From Bryobacteraceae bacterium (GTDB lineage Bacteria; Acidobacteriota; Terriglobia; Bryobacterales; Bryobacteraceae), in the NCBI GenBank assembly GCA_041394945.1, contig JAWKHH010000002.1:62001-126000 (forward strand): a stretch of DNA of 64,000 nt, in the 5' to 3' direction. The translations under genes were made by a program, and so were the position numbers. Positions within the stretch are counted from its first letter, which is position 1, and the number at the start of each line of letters is the position of its first letter. Positions 23,001 to 31,630 of the stretch are shown piece after piece. The notes below the pieces were generated by a model. It searched no databases, was not told where the DNA came from, and saw nothing but the letters and a program-made list of their open reading frames with translations.

Positions 23001-24613
23001 ATCAAGGTTACGCCGAACAGCCACGGCTTCATCGCGTCCATGGTCACGGAGCCTTGCGCCGCCAGAATCGGCAGGATCACGCAGGCGATAAGGGCGGCGG
23101 CGGCTAGAGCGGCGGGCAGGAGTGGGATGCGGCGTTCGGACGCGGTTTCATGGTGGTGCGGGTGCCGGTGGTGATCTTCGGGGAGCGGCGGCAGTTCGTC
23201 GCCTGGGAATGAGGACGGCTTCGCTCCGCCCAGGTAGGCGAGAGTGGTGTACAGCAGGATAGTGGTTAGGTAGACGGGAAGGAAGAGGTAGAACAGGTGG
23301 AGCGTTCCCGAGCGCTCCAATCCAAGCGCGAGCGCGATGGCCGCGCCCCAGGACACGAGTGCCGGCAGGTTGAGCGCCTGCGCGCGCCGGGCGCTCCAGT
23401 ATTGGACGAGGCCGAGTTTGGGGAAGAGCCAGTGCTCGGCGACGACGATGGCGCCGGCGGGGCATAGCAGAAGGCCGTAGAGGCCGACGAAATCGAGCAT
23501 TCGGGTGAATACGAACGGGAAACAGGCGATGACGGAGGTGACGACGCCGGCCACGATGGTGACTTTCGCGCGGGACCAATCCGGAGTGACGGCCTGGAGG
23601 GCGAGGCCGGCTCGGTAAAGAGTGGGGTTGGAGGTGGTCCAACCGGCGACGATGACGGCAAGGATGCCGGACCAGCCGAGGGCGCGATAGGCGACTTCGC
23701 CCGAGTCGAGTTGGGTGAGCGGAGTGGCGGCGAGAACGGCGGCGCCCGCGCCCATGAGGCCGGCGCAGATCCAGGCGAGGTAGTGGCCGAGGAACATGCC
23801 AGCGATGGAAGCGAGGCCATAGCGGGCGTGCCTGGCGTAGCGGAACAGGGCCATGTCGGAAAGGCCGCCGTGCATGGCGAGGTTGCATATCCAGGCGAAG
23901 GCGGCGACCTTCCAGAAGCCGATAGGAGGCGAGCCGTCCGGCGTGCGGCCGATCCAGACGGTTCGGGAGCACATTTCCCAGAAGCCGCCGCCGCCGGCCT
24001 CTCGCGAGAGCACGGGTAGCATCACGATGGCGCCGGCAAGGAACATGAGGAACATCCACGGCGCGCAGACGGTGGAAAACGAGGCGACGCTCTTGAAGCC
24101 GAGCGTAGCGAGCGTGACGACCACGGCGCCGACGAACAGGACGACGAAGATGAAGCGCCAGTCCGTGGGGTACCAGTGCACTTGCGGGGCGATGCCGAAC
24201 GGAATGCGGACCGCCGAGGCGGCGACGGTGATCATGCAGCCGGCGAGGACGCAGAACAGAAGCGCGTTGACGATGTTGTAGATGAGCGTCGCAATGGGGC
24301 CGCCGATGCGGCGGAGGTACCAGTAGAGCGTGAGCCGAGTCTCGGTGGCGATGGGGGCGCACAGCAGAGTCCACGTGAGTACGGCAAGGAGGTTGCCGAT
24401 AGCGAGGCCGGCGAAGATATCTCGGACGCTCGCGCCCCAGGTTACGAAGAGAGCTCCGATGACGAACTCCGTCGCGGCGACATGTTCGCCGGCGAAGGAG
24501 CCGATGAAGTAGCCGGGGCCGAGGAGGCGCTCCGGCGAGACGGGCTCGCGGTCGAATTCGTAGAGTTCGTCGAGCTTGTGCGTGGCTTGTTCGGTGGCGG
24601 CGGGTGCGGACAT
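22952..24613 (-). CDS. NCS1-family nucleobase/cation permease
   Basis: This is a 553-residue inner-membrane protein with about twelve helices. NCS1 features are LLGPGYFIGSFAGEHVAATE in the first helix, FAGLAIGNLLAVLTW, the ETRLTLYWYLRRIGG loop, WICNLAMHGGLSDMALFRYA near helix 6 and GWTTSNPTLYRAGLALQ near helix 8. The family imports purines, pyrimidines, allantoin or hydantoins with Na+ or H+. A His-rich loop near the C-terminus (EDHHRHPHHHE) is not typical. The start ATG 24613 lies seven bases beyond the stop of the winged-helix regulator, so they form an operon. The terminal 49 bp overlap the convergent amidohydrolase. Confidence 0.84.
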   Translation of the reverse strand: MSAPAATEQATHKLDELYEFDREPVSPERLLGPGYFIGSFAGEHVAATEFVIGALFVTWGASVRDIFAGLAIGNLLAVLTWTLLCAPIATETRLTLYWYLRRIGGPIATLIYNIVNALLFCVLAGCMITVAASAVRIPFGIAPQVHWYPTDWRFIFVVLFVGAVVVTLATLGFKSVASFSTVCAPWMFLMFLAGAIVMLPVLSREAGGGGFWEMCSRTVWIGRTPDGSPPIGFWKVAAFAWICNLAMHGGLSDMALFRYARHARYGLASIAGMFLGHYLAWICAGLMGAGAAVLAATPLTQLDSGEVAYRALGWSGILAVIVAGWTTSNPTLYRAGLALQAVTPDWSRAKVTIVAGVVTSVIACFPFVFTRMLDFVGLYGLLLCPAGAIVVAEHWLFPKLGLVQYWSARRAQALNLPALVSWGAAIALALGLERSGTLHLFYLFLPVYLTTILLYTTLAYLGGAKPSSFPGDELPPLPEDHHRHPHHHETASERRIPLLPAALAAAALIACVILPILAAQGSVTMDAMKPWLFGVTLIYFTAGVAFFRKLSAE

Positions 24614-24620
24614 GGCGCGT

Positions 24621-25910
24621 TTATCGGGGATCGGAAGGCAGGTAGCGATGGGTGATGTAGCGGATGCTGCGGACCTGATCGTACTTGCCTTCGAGTTCGA
24701 GCAGGACCTGGAAGAAGGGTGAGCGCTTGCCGCGCGGGCCGGACTCGGGGTCGGCACGCAGGCGGCGGTCGAGTTCCGCCTGATGGGCGTCGCTGAGTGC
24801 GTACTGAACGGCGCCGCTGGTGGACCAGGAGTGCGTCCCGCCCAACTGCAGGATGCTGGCTCCCGGTTCGGCGCCGGGCAGAAGCGTGACGACAGCGTGG
24901 CTGGTGGAGATGCCTGCCTGGACGGAGGCGCCGTAGACCGGCTGCTCGCCCGGAAGAGGGTTTGGGTTCCGCAGGGAGCCTGGGCCGGCGAAGTCGAAGG
25001 GGAAGGGCAGATCGAGTTCGCGGTTGTCGAGGAGGGTTTGGAAGCGGAGGGATGAGACGATCACCGCGTGGCGGCCTCGGAGGTCGGCCCGGCCGAGGTA
25101 GTGCGAGTTGGCCACCTCGACCTTGACGCCTCGGCGGTCCAGCCAGCGGCTGACGGATGCGACGCCGAGGGCCTCGCCGACGCCTGTGTAGACGTCCTCG
25201 TGGACGCGGAAGCGCGCACCAAGCGCTTGTTCGAGCGCGCGGATGGAGGGGCTGGGGCCGCGGCTGGGGTCGTTGGCTTGGACGTCGCGCACGTAGAGGC
25301 CGTTCGCGCCGGTGAAGAAGAGGGGGATGCCGAGGCTCACGACCACGGGTTTACCGGAAGCGATCATCCCGCTCCAGAGAGGGCCGGCGGCGGGCGGCGT
25401 TTCGGCGCCGGTCCAGCGGGTGGCGGCGAGCATCGTCAGAGCGGCGGCCGCGGCTCCGAGGACGAAGGGTCCCCATGCGAACCGTCGGCGTGCTGGCCGC
25501 GGCTTGACCGGCAGGGCAGGGAGGACGGGGGAACGAAGCGCGGGCACAGACGGCGGCTCGATTTCGGCGGGCGCCGTTTCGACGAACTGGGGCACGTAGC
25601 CGCCGCGCGGCAGGTCAATCCGGACGGAGCCGTCGGCACCCTCCTTTTCGTAGAAGGCGGCAAGCTTCTTGCGGAGGGCGCTCGCCTGGACTCGGACGAT
25701 GGCGTCGAGACGGGGATCGTAGTCCGGCTGGCGGTGGAAGACGTCGCGGCCGAGGTTGTATTCTTTCAGACCGTCCTGACGGCCCGCGAGGGTCTCCTCG
25801 ACGATGTGGCGGAGAAGGGATTTGAGGGCGGCGGAATCGCGAAAGCCGGGGCTTTCCAGGATGCGTTGAAGCTCCGCGTGGATTTCGGATGTACTTGATC
25901 CGATTGACAT
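24621..25910 (-). CDS. Membrane-anchored winged-helix regulator
   Basis: This is a 429-residue protein. Residues 1-115 match the N-terminal winged-helix module common in acidobacterial one-component regulators: SAALKSLLRHIVEETLAG, LKEYNLGRDVFHRQPDYDPR, DAIVRVQASALRKKLAAFYE and RIDLPRGGYVPQF. A proline-rich linker and one transmembrane helix follow (GPFVLGAAAAALTMLAATRW at about 145-165). The remaining 260 residues, outside or in the periplasm, form a domain I do not recognise (it begins PVVVSLGIPLFF and includes HAVIVSSLRFQTLLDNREL). The topology suggests a ToxR-like sensor. It is divergent from the Oar receptor gene and co-directional with the NCS1 permease, either of which may be its target. 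Confidence 0.72.
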   Translation of the reverse strand: MSIGSSTSEIHAELQRILESPGFRDSAALKSLLRHIVEETLAGRQDGLKEYNLGRDVFHRQPDYDPRLDAIVRVQASALRKKLAAFYEKEGADGSVRIDLPRGGYVPQFVETAPAEIEPPSVPALRSPVLPALPVKPRPARRRFAWGPFVLGAAAAALTMLAATRWTGAETPPAAGPLWSGMIASGKPVVVSLGIPLFFTGANGLYVRDVQANDPSRGPSPSIRALEQALGARFRVHEDVYTGVGEALGVASVSRWLDRRGVKVEVANSHYLGRADLRGRHAVIVSSLRFQTLLDNRELDLPFPFDFAGPGSLRNPNPLPGEQPVYGASVQAGISTSHAVVTLLPGAEPGASILQLGGTHSWSTSGAVQYALSDAHQAELDRRLRADPESGPRGKRSPFFQVLLELEGKYDQVRSIRYITHRYLPSDPR

Positions 25911-25921
25911 TTAACCGTTAA
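25911..25921. promoter_or_regulatory. Palindrome TTAACCGTTAA abutting the regulator start codon
   Basis: A perfect 5-1-5 inverted repeat lies directly against the regulator's ATG (25908-25910) and between it and the Oar gene. Its position would suit an autoregulatory or shared operator. A repeat this short can arise by chance. Confidence 0.3.
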
Positions 25922-25929
25922 TTGACCCG

Positions 25930-25958
25930 ATTCTAACCTCTAGATCGTCGGAAAGCAA
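25930..25958 (-). promoter_or_regulatory. Candidate sigma70 promoter of the regulator-permease operon
   Basis: On the minus strand TTGCTT (25953-25958) and TAGAAT (25930-25935) are separated by 17 bp. The predicted start of transcription, about 25923, is 13 bases upstream of the regulator ATG. Support is pattern only. Confidence 0.4.
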
Positions 25959-25986
25959 GCGTACAATGTCTCCCGAGGAGTTCTCC

Positions 25987-28900
25987 ATGTCTTGGTCCAG
26001 GTTGTCCGCGCTTTGCTCTGTTTCCGCGATGGCGCTGTGTGCGCAGTCCCCTCTTGCCACAGTCACCGGTACGATCACCGACAGTACAGGTGCCGGCGTT
26101 CCGAACGTCGGAGTGACGCTCACGTCGAAGGCGACGACGCTCGTCTATCGGGGTATCAGTTCCACAGACGGAACGTACGTGGTTCCGAACGTCCCAGTGG
26201 GCGGGTATGAGCTTTCGGCGGCCTCGCCGGGGTTCAAGACATACAAGCAGACCGGGGTGAACCTCGAGGTATCGCAACGGCTGCGTGTGGATATCGTCCT
26301 GCAGCTTGGCGACGTCAGCGAGAGCGTCAACGTTAGCGCGGAGATCCCGCGTGTGCAGACGGAAGATTCGACGGTGGGCACGGTGGTGGAGAGGCGGCGG
26401 ATCGAGGACCTGCCGCTCAACGGACGCCACGTGTTCAACCTGGTGAAGATCGTGCCGGGTGTTCAGCCGCGCTCGTCGTCGACGGATGGGTTTGCCGAGA
26501 TTTCGAACCAGACGTTTTCCCAGATGCGAATCAATGGTGGGCCGGCCTACGGCAACCAATTTTTCCTGGACGGTGTTTCGAACTCGGCGGCGGTGCACAA
26601 CGAGATCAGCGTGGTGCCGCAGACGGACATCGTGGAGGAGTTCCGCGTGGAGACGAACGCACTGAAGGCTGAGTTCGGGCAGACGGCCGGGGGCGTGGTG
26701 AACGTGGTGACGAAGTCCGGCGGGAACGATTTCCACGGATCGCTATACGAGTTCGTGCGGAACGACGCCTTGGACGCGCGGAACGCGTTCGCGACGCGGC
26801 CGGATCCGCGAACCGGACGGATCAAGCAGGTGCTGCGGTTTAACCAGTATGGCGGGTCGCTCGGCGGGCCGATCCGGATTCCGAAGATCTATGACGGGCG
26901 CAACCGGACGTTCTTCTATGCCGGCTACGAACAGTGGCGGTGGCGTTCGTCAGGCTCGCCGCGAATCGGCACCGTGGCGGCGCCGGAGTGGCGGGAGGGG
27001 AACTTCGCGAACCTGCGGGACTCGAGGGGAACGTTCATCCCGTTGTACGATCCGGCGACCACGCGGGCGAATCCGAATGGGTCCGGTTTCGTTCGGGACC
27101 TGCTTCCGGGTAACATCGTGCCACGCTCCCGCATGGATCCGCTGGCGCTGCGGGTGCTGCCGTTCCATCCGAATCCGAATGCGCCGTCAGCCAATGATTT
27201 CACGCCGCTGAACAACTTCACGGCGCTGATTCCGTCGCTTTCGGACCAGGGCGTGTTCAACCTCCGGGTGGATCACCGCTTGGGCGAATCGGATTCGTTG
27301 TTCTTCCGCTACTCATCCACGCGGAACACGCGCAAGGACCGCGGATGGGGCCTCGAGGAAGCGGACCCCAATGCGCGCAACGATCAGCGCGACAATCACA
27401 ACGCCGTCATGAACTTCACGCACATCTTCAACGCCAATACGTTGAACGATCTGCGCGTGGGCGTGACGCGGCAGTATCTGCCGTTTCTGCACCCGAGCTT
27501 CGACCAAGGTTGGCCCGCGAAGCTCGGATATCCGAGTATCATCGCGCAGGACCAGTTTCCGCCGGTGTCGATCTCCGGTGTGCTGGCGATCGGAAGCAGC
27601 GGGTTCTCGGGCGGACTCCGGGCGCAGGAGATTTCACAGATCACCGACAGCGTGACGCTCACCCGCGGCCGGCACAACTTCAAGACCGGGTTCGATCTGC
27701 GTTGGTGGCGGCTGAGCTTCATCAACCGGCTGCAGCCTTCCGGCGTGTTCAATTTCACGGGCTCGCTCACGAACGATCCGCAGCGCCCGGCCGGCGCCGG
27801 TTTCGGAATGGCGGACTTCTTGATGGGCGAAGTGGCCAGCGGGAACCTTGGCGTGCGTCCGTTCTTCCAGTTTCGCGCCGTGCCTTTTGGAGCGTACTTC
27901 CAGGACGACTGGAAGGTGACGCGTCGGCTGACGCTGAACCTTGGCCTGCGTTACGACGTGAGCTTCGGGCCGAGCGAGATTCACAACCGGTATTCGAGCT
28001 TCGATCCGTTCCTTCCCAATACCGGCACGGGCACGTCGGGTCAGCTTCTCTACGCCGGAACTGGGCCGCTGACGCGGAATTTCGTGGATCGGGACAGCAA
28101 CAATATCGGCCCGCGAATCGGGTTCGCGTGGGACCCCACGGGAGACGGGAAGACAGCGATCCGCGCGGGCTACGGGTTGATCTACCTGATGCTCGAGAGC
28201 GGGAACGCGGTGCCGGACAACGCGAGCGCGTTCGGGTTCTCGGTGGATACGCCGTTCGTGGCGCCGGGCGGAGGGCCGTTCCGGGCGTTCCAGTTCAGCC
28301 AGGGGCCGCCGTCATTGCTACAACCGCTTGGCGCTGAGGGTGGCCCGAACGCGTTCCGCGGATTCAACGTGCGGTATCAGGATCGCGACGCTCCGGCCGG
28401 GTATATGCAGCAGTGGAACTTCGCGGTACAGCGCTCGCTCACGCGGGGCGTGGTGGTGTCGTTGGTCTATGCGGGCTCGAAGGGTACGAAGATTTTCGGA
28501 TCCAACTACAACCTCAACCAGATGGATCCGAAGTACTTCAGTCTCGGCCTGGCCCTGCAGGATCAGGTGCCGAATCCGTTCTTCGGGCAGATCGCAACCG
28601 GCGCGTTGAGCGGCGCCCGGGTGGCCCGGTCGCAACTGCTGCGGCCGTTTCCGGATTACCTGAACGTGGATACGTGGGGCAACAACGGCCTTTCGACGAG
28701 CTACCACTCGTTCCAGATGACGCTCGAGAAGCGGTTCTCCGATGGCGTCTCGGCGCTGCTGAGCTATACGGCCGGGAAGATGATTTCGGAGAGCTTCGCG
28801 ATCGGCGGCGGAAATTCAGGGAACTCGGGCGTGGGCGATTTTCGGATCGGAGCGTATAACCGGCGGTTGGATCGCGCCATCGACAACGACGACCGCAGCC

Positions 28901-29445
28901 AACGCCTGGTGGCGAGCGGGCTCTGGGAGATTCCCGTGGGGCGCGGGCGGGCCGTCGGCCGGGACATGAGTCGCGGGCTGAACGGGATCGCCGGCGGGTG
29001 GCAGTTGAACGGGATCTGGACGCTGCAGAGCGGGCAGCCGCTTTCGGTCCGCGGGTCGAACAACTTCACTGGGATCTCGTTTCCGGATCTCGTCGGCGAT
29101 CCGAACGCCGGGGAGAGCAACGTGCGCCGCTGGTTCAACACGGACGCGTTCCGCAATCCGGCGGACTTCGTGATCGGCAACGCGCCGCGGAACCTGCCGT
29201 CGACGCGCGGCCCGGGCCTCAACGACCTGAGCTTCTCCCTGTTCAAGACGTTCCAGCTCGCCGAGAAGTTCAAACTCGAAGCGCGCGGGGAGTTGTTCAA
29301 CGCGTTGAACACGGTGAACTACAACAACCCGAACACGTCGTTCACGCCGAACCGCGCGGGAACGAATTCGAATGCGAACTTCGGCGTGATCACGAGTTCG
29401 CTCGACGCGCGGAGGCTTCAGTTCGGGTTGAGGTTGTCATTCTGA
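25987..29445 (+). CDS. Oar-like TonB-dependent outer membrane receptor
   Basis: This is a 1152-residue protein. ATG 25987 follows GAGGAG and starts a signal peptide (MSWSRLSALCSVSAMALCAQ). A carboxypeptidase-regulatory-like domain follows (ATVTGTITDSTGAGVPNVGV to about residue 95), then a plug domain with RRIEDLPLNGRHVFNLVKIV, NQFFLDGVSN and GGVVNVVTKSGGNDFHGSLY, then a very long beta-barrel ending ...ARRLQFGLRLSF with a terminal Phe, as expected of BAM substrates. Such proteins are a hallmark of acidobacteria and are thought to bind or import large oligosaccharides or peptides. The stop overlaps the next ATG by one base, so the FAD enzyme is probably coupled. Confidence 0.9.
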   Translation: MSWSRLSALCSVSAMALCAQSPLATVTGTITDSTGAGVPNVGVTLTSKATTLVYRGISSTDGTYVVPNVPVGGYELSAASPGFKTYKQTGVNLEVSQRLRVDIVLQLGDVSESVNVSAEIPRVQTEDSTVGTVVERRRIEDLPLNGRHVFNLVKIVPGVQPRSSSTDGFAEISNQTFSQMRINGGPAYGNQFFLDGVSNSAAVHNEISVVPQTDIVEEFRVETNALKAEFGQTAGGVVNVVTKSGGNDFHGSLYEFVRNDALDARNAFATRPDPRTGRIKQVLRFNQYGGSLGGPIRIPKIYDGRNRTFFYAGYEQWRWRSSGSPRIGTVAAPEWREGNFANLRDSRGTFIPLYDPATTRANPNGSGFVRDLLPGNIVPRSRMDPLALRVLPFHPNPNAPSANDFTPLNNFTALIPSLSDQGVFNLRVDHRLGESDSLFFRYSSTRNTRKDRGWGLEEADPNARNDQRDNHNAVMNFTHIFNANTLNDLRVGVTRQYLPFLHPSFDQGWPAKLGYPSIIAQDQFPPVSISGVLAIGSSGFSGGLRAQEISQITDSVTLTRGRHNFKTGFDLRWWRLSFINRLQPSGVFNFTGSLTNDPQRPAGAGFGMADFLMGEVASGNLGVRPFFQFRAVPFGAYFQDDWKVTRRLTLNLGLRYDVSFGPSEIHNRYSSFDPFLPNTGTGTSGQLLYAGTGPLTRNFVDRDSNNIGPRIGFAWDPTGDGKTAIRAGYGLIYLMLESGNAVPDNASAFGFSVDTPFVAPGGGPFRAFQFSQGPPSLLQPLGAEGGPNAFRGFNVRYQDRDAPAGYMQQWNFAVQRSLTRGVVVSLVYAGSKGTKIFGSNYNLNQMDPKYFSLGLALQDQVPNPFFGQIATGALSGARVARSQLLRPFPDYLNVDTWGNNGLSTSYHSFQMTLEKRFSDGVSALLSYTAGKMISESFAIGGGNSGNSGVGDFRIGAYNRRLDRAIDNDDRSQRLVASGLWEIPVGRGRAVGRDMSRGLNGIAGGWQLNGIWTLQSGQPLSVRGSNNFTGISFPDLVGDPNAGESNVRRWFNTDAFRNPADFVIGNAPRNLPSTRGPGLNDLSFSLFKTFQLAEKFKLEARGELFNALNTVNYNNPNTSFTPNRAGTNSNANFGVITSSLDARRLQFGLRLSF

Positions 29446-31079
29446 TGCGGCGTGCGATTCTCGGAGCGACGCTGGCGATCTCCGCTTCGGCGGCGACGCG
29501 CGAAGCCGATATCGTGATCTATGGCGGCACTTCAGCCGGCCTTGCGGCGGCGATTCAGGCCGCGCGAATGGGAAAGAGCGTCATCGTAGTGGAGCCGGGC
29601 ACGCACCTCGGCGGGCTCACCACTGGCGGTTTGAGTTGGACCGACATCGGGAACAAGCAGGCCGTTGGCGGGATCGCGCGCGAGTTCTACCGCCGCATCA
29701 AGGCGCGCTACGAACCGGAAGGGGCGTGGAAATGGGAGACTCGCGAGCACTACTTCACCGGGCGACGCGCGGCGAACGTGGCGCGGGAAGACGCGATGTG
29801 GACGTTCGAGCCGAAGGTGGCCGCCGATGTGTATCGCGAGATGCTTGCCGAACACAAGCTCCAGGTGATCCGTAATGCGCGGCTGGATCTGCGGCGCGGC
29901 CGTGGCGTCCGGAAGCAAGGGGCGCGGATCTCGGAGATCGTGATGGAGGACGGGTCGCGCTACCGGGGCCGCATGTTCATCGACGCCACCTACGAAGGCG
30001 ACTTGATGGCCAAAGCCGGTGTGAAGTACACATTCGGACGAGAGTCTAATTCGCAGTACGGCGAACGCTACAACGGGTCGCAGCCGGGACACAAACACCG
30101 GCATCAGTTTCCGGACGGCGCGAATGTTTCGCCGTATGTGACGCCGGGCGATCCGAAGAGCGGGCTTCTGCCGATCATCAGCGCTCGATCTCCGGGCAAG
30201 GCCGGCGAAGGCGACAAGCTGATTCAGGCGTATTGCTTCCGGATGTGCCTGACCAACGCCCCGGACAACCGCCTGCCACTCGACAAACCGGAAGGCTACG
30301 ACGAGCGCGACCACGAACTGCTGCTGCGCTATGCGGAGTCCGGTAAGTATCACGATCCGCCGACGAAGTGGGATCCGATCCCGAACGCCAAGACCGATAC
30401 GAACAATCACGGCGCGGTGTCGACGGACTACATGGGCGCGAACTATGAATATCCGGAAGGCGACTACGCCATGCGGGCGAAGATCATCAAGCGGCACGAA
30501 GTCTATCAGAAGGGCTACATGTGGACGATGCAGAATCACCGGCGTGTCCCGGATGCGATTCGCGAATGGTACCGGCAGTGGGGATTGCCGAAAGACGAAT
30601 GGACGGAAACGGGGCATTGGGCTCCGCAACTCTACATACGGGAAGCGCGGCGGATGGTGAGCGACGTGGTGATGACGGAGAACCACATCATCGCGAAGAC
30701 CGTGGCGGAGGACCCGGTGGGCATGGGCGCCTACGGGATGGATTCGCACAATGTGCAGCGCTACGTAACCGCCGAGGGCTGGGTGCGGAACGAGGGGAAC
30801 GTGCAGGTGGGCGGTTTCAAGCCGTATCCGATCAGCTACCGGGCGATTGTGCCGCGGCGCGGAGAGGCTTCGAACCTGTTCGTGCCGATTTGCCTCTCGG
30901 CTTCCCACATCGCGTACGGGTCGATCCGCATGGAGCCGGTGTTCATGATCCTGGGACAATCGGCGGCGACGGCGGCGGCGCAGGCGATCGACGCCGGGGT
31001 GGCGGTGCAGGAACTGCCTTACGAACCACTGCGTGAGCGGCTGTTGGCGGATCATCAGGTGCTCGGTCTGCAGCGATAG
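29445..31079 (+). CDS. Exported FAD-dependent oxidoreductase (FAD_oxidored family)
   Basis: This is a 544-residue protein. A short signal-like N-terminus (MRRAILGATLAISASAATRE) is followed by the Rossmann FAD motif ADIVIYGGTSAGLAAAIQAA and VVEPGTHLGGLTTGGLSWTD, characteristic of the FAD_oxidored (PF12831) group. Later family motifs are FIDATYEGDLMAKAGV, YCFRMCLTN, GMGAYGMDSHNVQRY and EPVFMILGQSAATAAAQAI. These proteins usually lie with sugar- or uronate-degrading enzymes; the reaction is unknown. The start at 29445 overlaps the receptor stop (TGATG). The open frame extends upstream inside the receptor gene but carries no family homology there. Confidence 0.86.
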   Translation: MRRAILGATLAISASAATREADIVIYGGTSAGLAAAIQAARMGKSVIVVEPGTHLGGLTTGGLSWTDIGNKQAVGGIAREFYRRIKARYEPEGAWKWETREHYFTGRRAANVAREDAMWTFEPKVAADVYREMLAEHKLQVIRNARLDLRRGRGVRKQGARISEIVMEDGSRYRGRMFIDATYEGDLMAKAGVKYTFGRESNSQYGERYNGSQPGHKHRHQFPDGANVSPYVTPGDPKSGLLPIISARSPGKAGEGDKLIQAYCFRMCLTNAPDNRLPLDKPEGYDERDHELLLRYAESGKYHDPPTKWDPIPNAKTDTNNHGAVSTDYMGANYEYPEGDYAMRAKIIKRHEVYQKGYMWTMQNHRRVPDAIREWYRQWGLPKDEWTETGHWAPQLYIREARRMVSDVVMTENHIIAKTVAEDPVGMGAYGMDSHNVQRYVTAEGWVRNEGNVQVGGFKPYPISYRAIVPRRGEASNLFVPICLSASHIAYGSIRMEPVFMILGQSAATAAAQAIDAGVAVQELPYEPLRERLLADHQVLGLQR

Positions 31080-31101
31080 AGGTAGGCTATTCTAGGGCGA
31101 T

Positions 31102-31599
31102 ATGGTTCTTACCAAAGATGAATTAATCGCCTCTCTTCAGCACGAGATCCGCATCCTGGTTCACCTGTGCGGTAAGGTGAAACCGGAAATGCTCGACTAC
31201 CGGCCGACGCCGAAGCAGCGGAGCACGATCGAGTTGCTGCGCTATCTGACGGTGATGGGGCCGGTGCTGGTTCCGTCGGTCCGGGCGGGGAAGTTCCTGC
31301 AGGAGGACTGGGGGGCTGGGGTAGCGAAGGCCGACGCGATGGACTTCGACGCGATCGTTGAGTCGCTGAAGTCGCAGTCCGAATTCTATGCGACTGCGAT
31401 TGGCGCGATGAGCGACGAGGAATTGCGCGGCGACATCGAGTTGTTCGGCTCGCCCGGCAAGCGCGGACCGTTCCTTGTAAGCTTCGTCCTCTCCGGCCAC
31501 GCGGCGTACCGAACGCAGTTGTTCTGTTATTTGAAGGCGTGCGGGCGCGACGAACTGAACACGATGAATCTCTGGGCCGGGATCGACGCGGCCATGTAA
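31102..31599 (+). CDS. DinB-like four-helix protein
   Basis: This is a 165-residue soluble protein. The helical pattern and segments TKDELIASLQHEIRILVHL, RPTPKQRSTIELLRYLT, MDFDAIVESLKSQSEFYATA and LVSFVLSGHAAYRTQLFCYL match DinB/YfiT-like four-helix metal-binding proteins, with histidines in helices one and four as possible ligands. Such proteins are linked to thiol transfer or stress responses, but function here is unknown. It starts 22 bp after the FAD oxidoreductase, with no strong Shine-Dalgarno, and is probably read through from it. A perfect GC-rich inverted repeat lies five bases after its stop. Confidence 0.72.
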   Translation: MVLTKDELIASLQHEIRILVHLCGKVKPEMLDYRPTPKQRSTIELLRYLTVMGPVLVPSVRAGKFLQEDWGAGVAKADAMDFDAIVESLKSQSEFYATAIGAMSDEELRGDIELFGSPGKRGPFLVSFVLSGHAAYRTQLFCYLKACGRDELNTMNLWAGIDAAM

Positions 31600-31603
31600 G
31601 GTG

Positions 31604-31623
31604 GGGCGGGCCGAGGCCCGCCC
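31604..31623. terminator. GC-rich inverted repeat between convergent genes
   Basis: GGGCGGGCC and GGCCCGCCC are separated by two bases, a perfect 9-bp palindromic stem between the DinB-like and Oar-like genes that converge here. There is no U-run on either side, so it is not a classical intrinsic terminator, though position favours a bidirectional one. Confidence 0.4.
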
Positions 31624-31630
31624 GCACGGC

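Noticed and set aside
31604..31623. Classical rho-independent terminator
   Set aside because: The stem is perfect but lacks a U-run on both strands, so it is listed only as a likely hairpin with moderate confidence.
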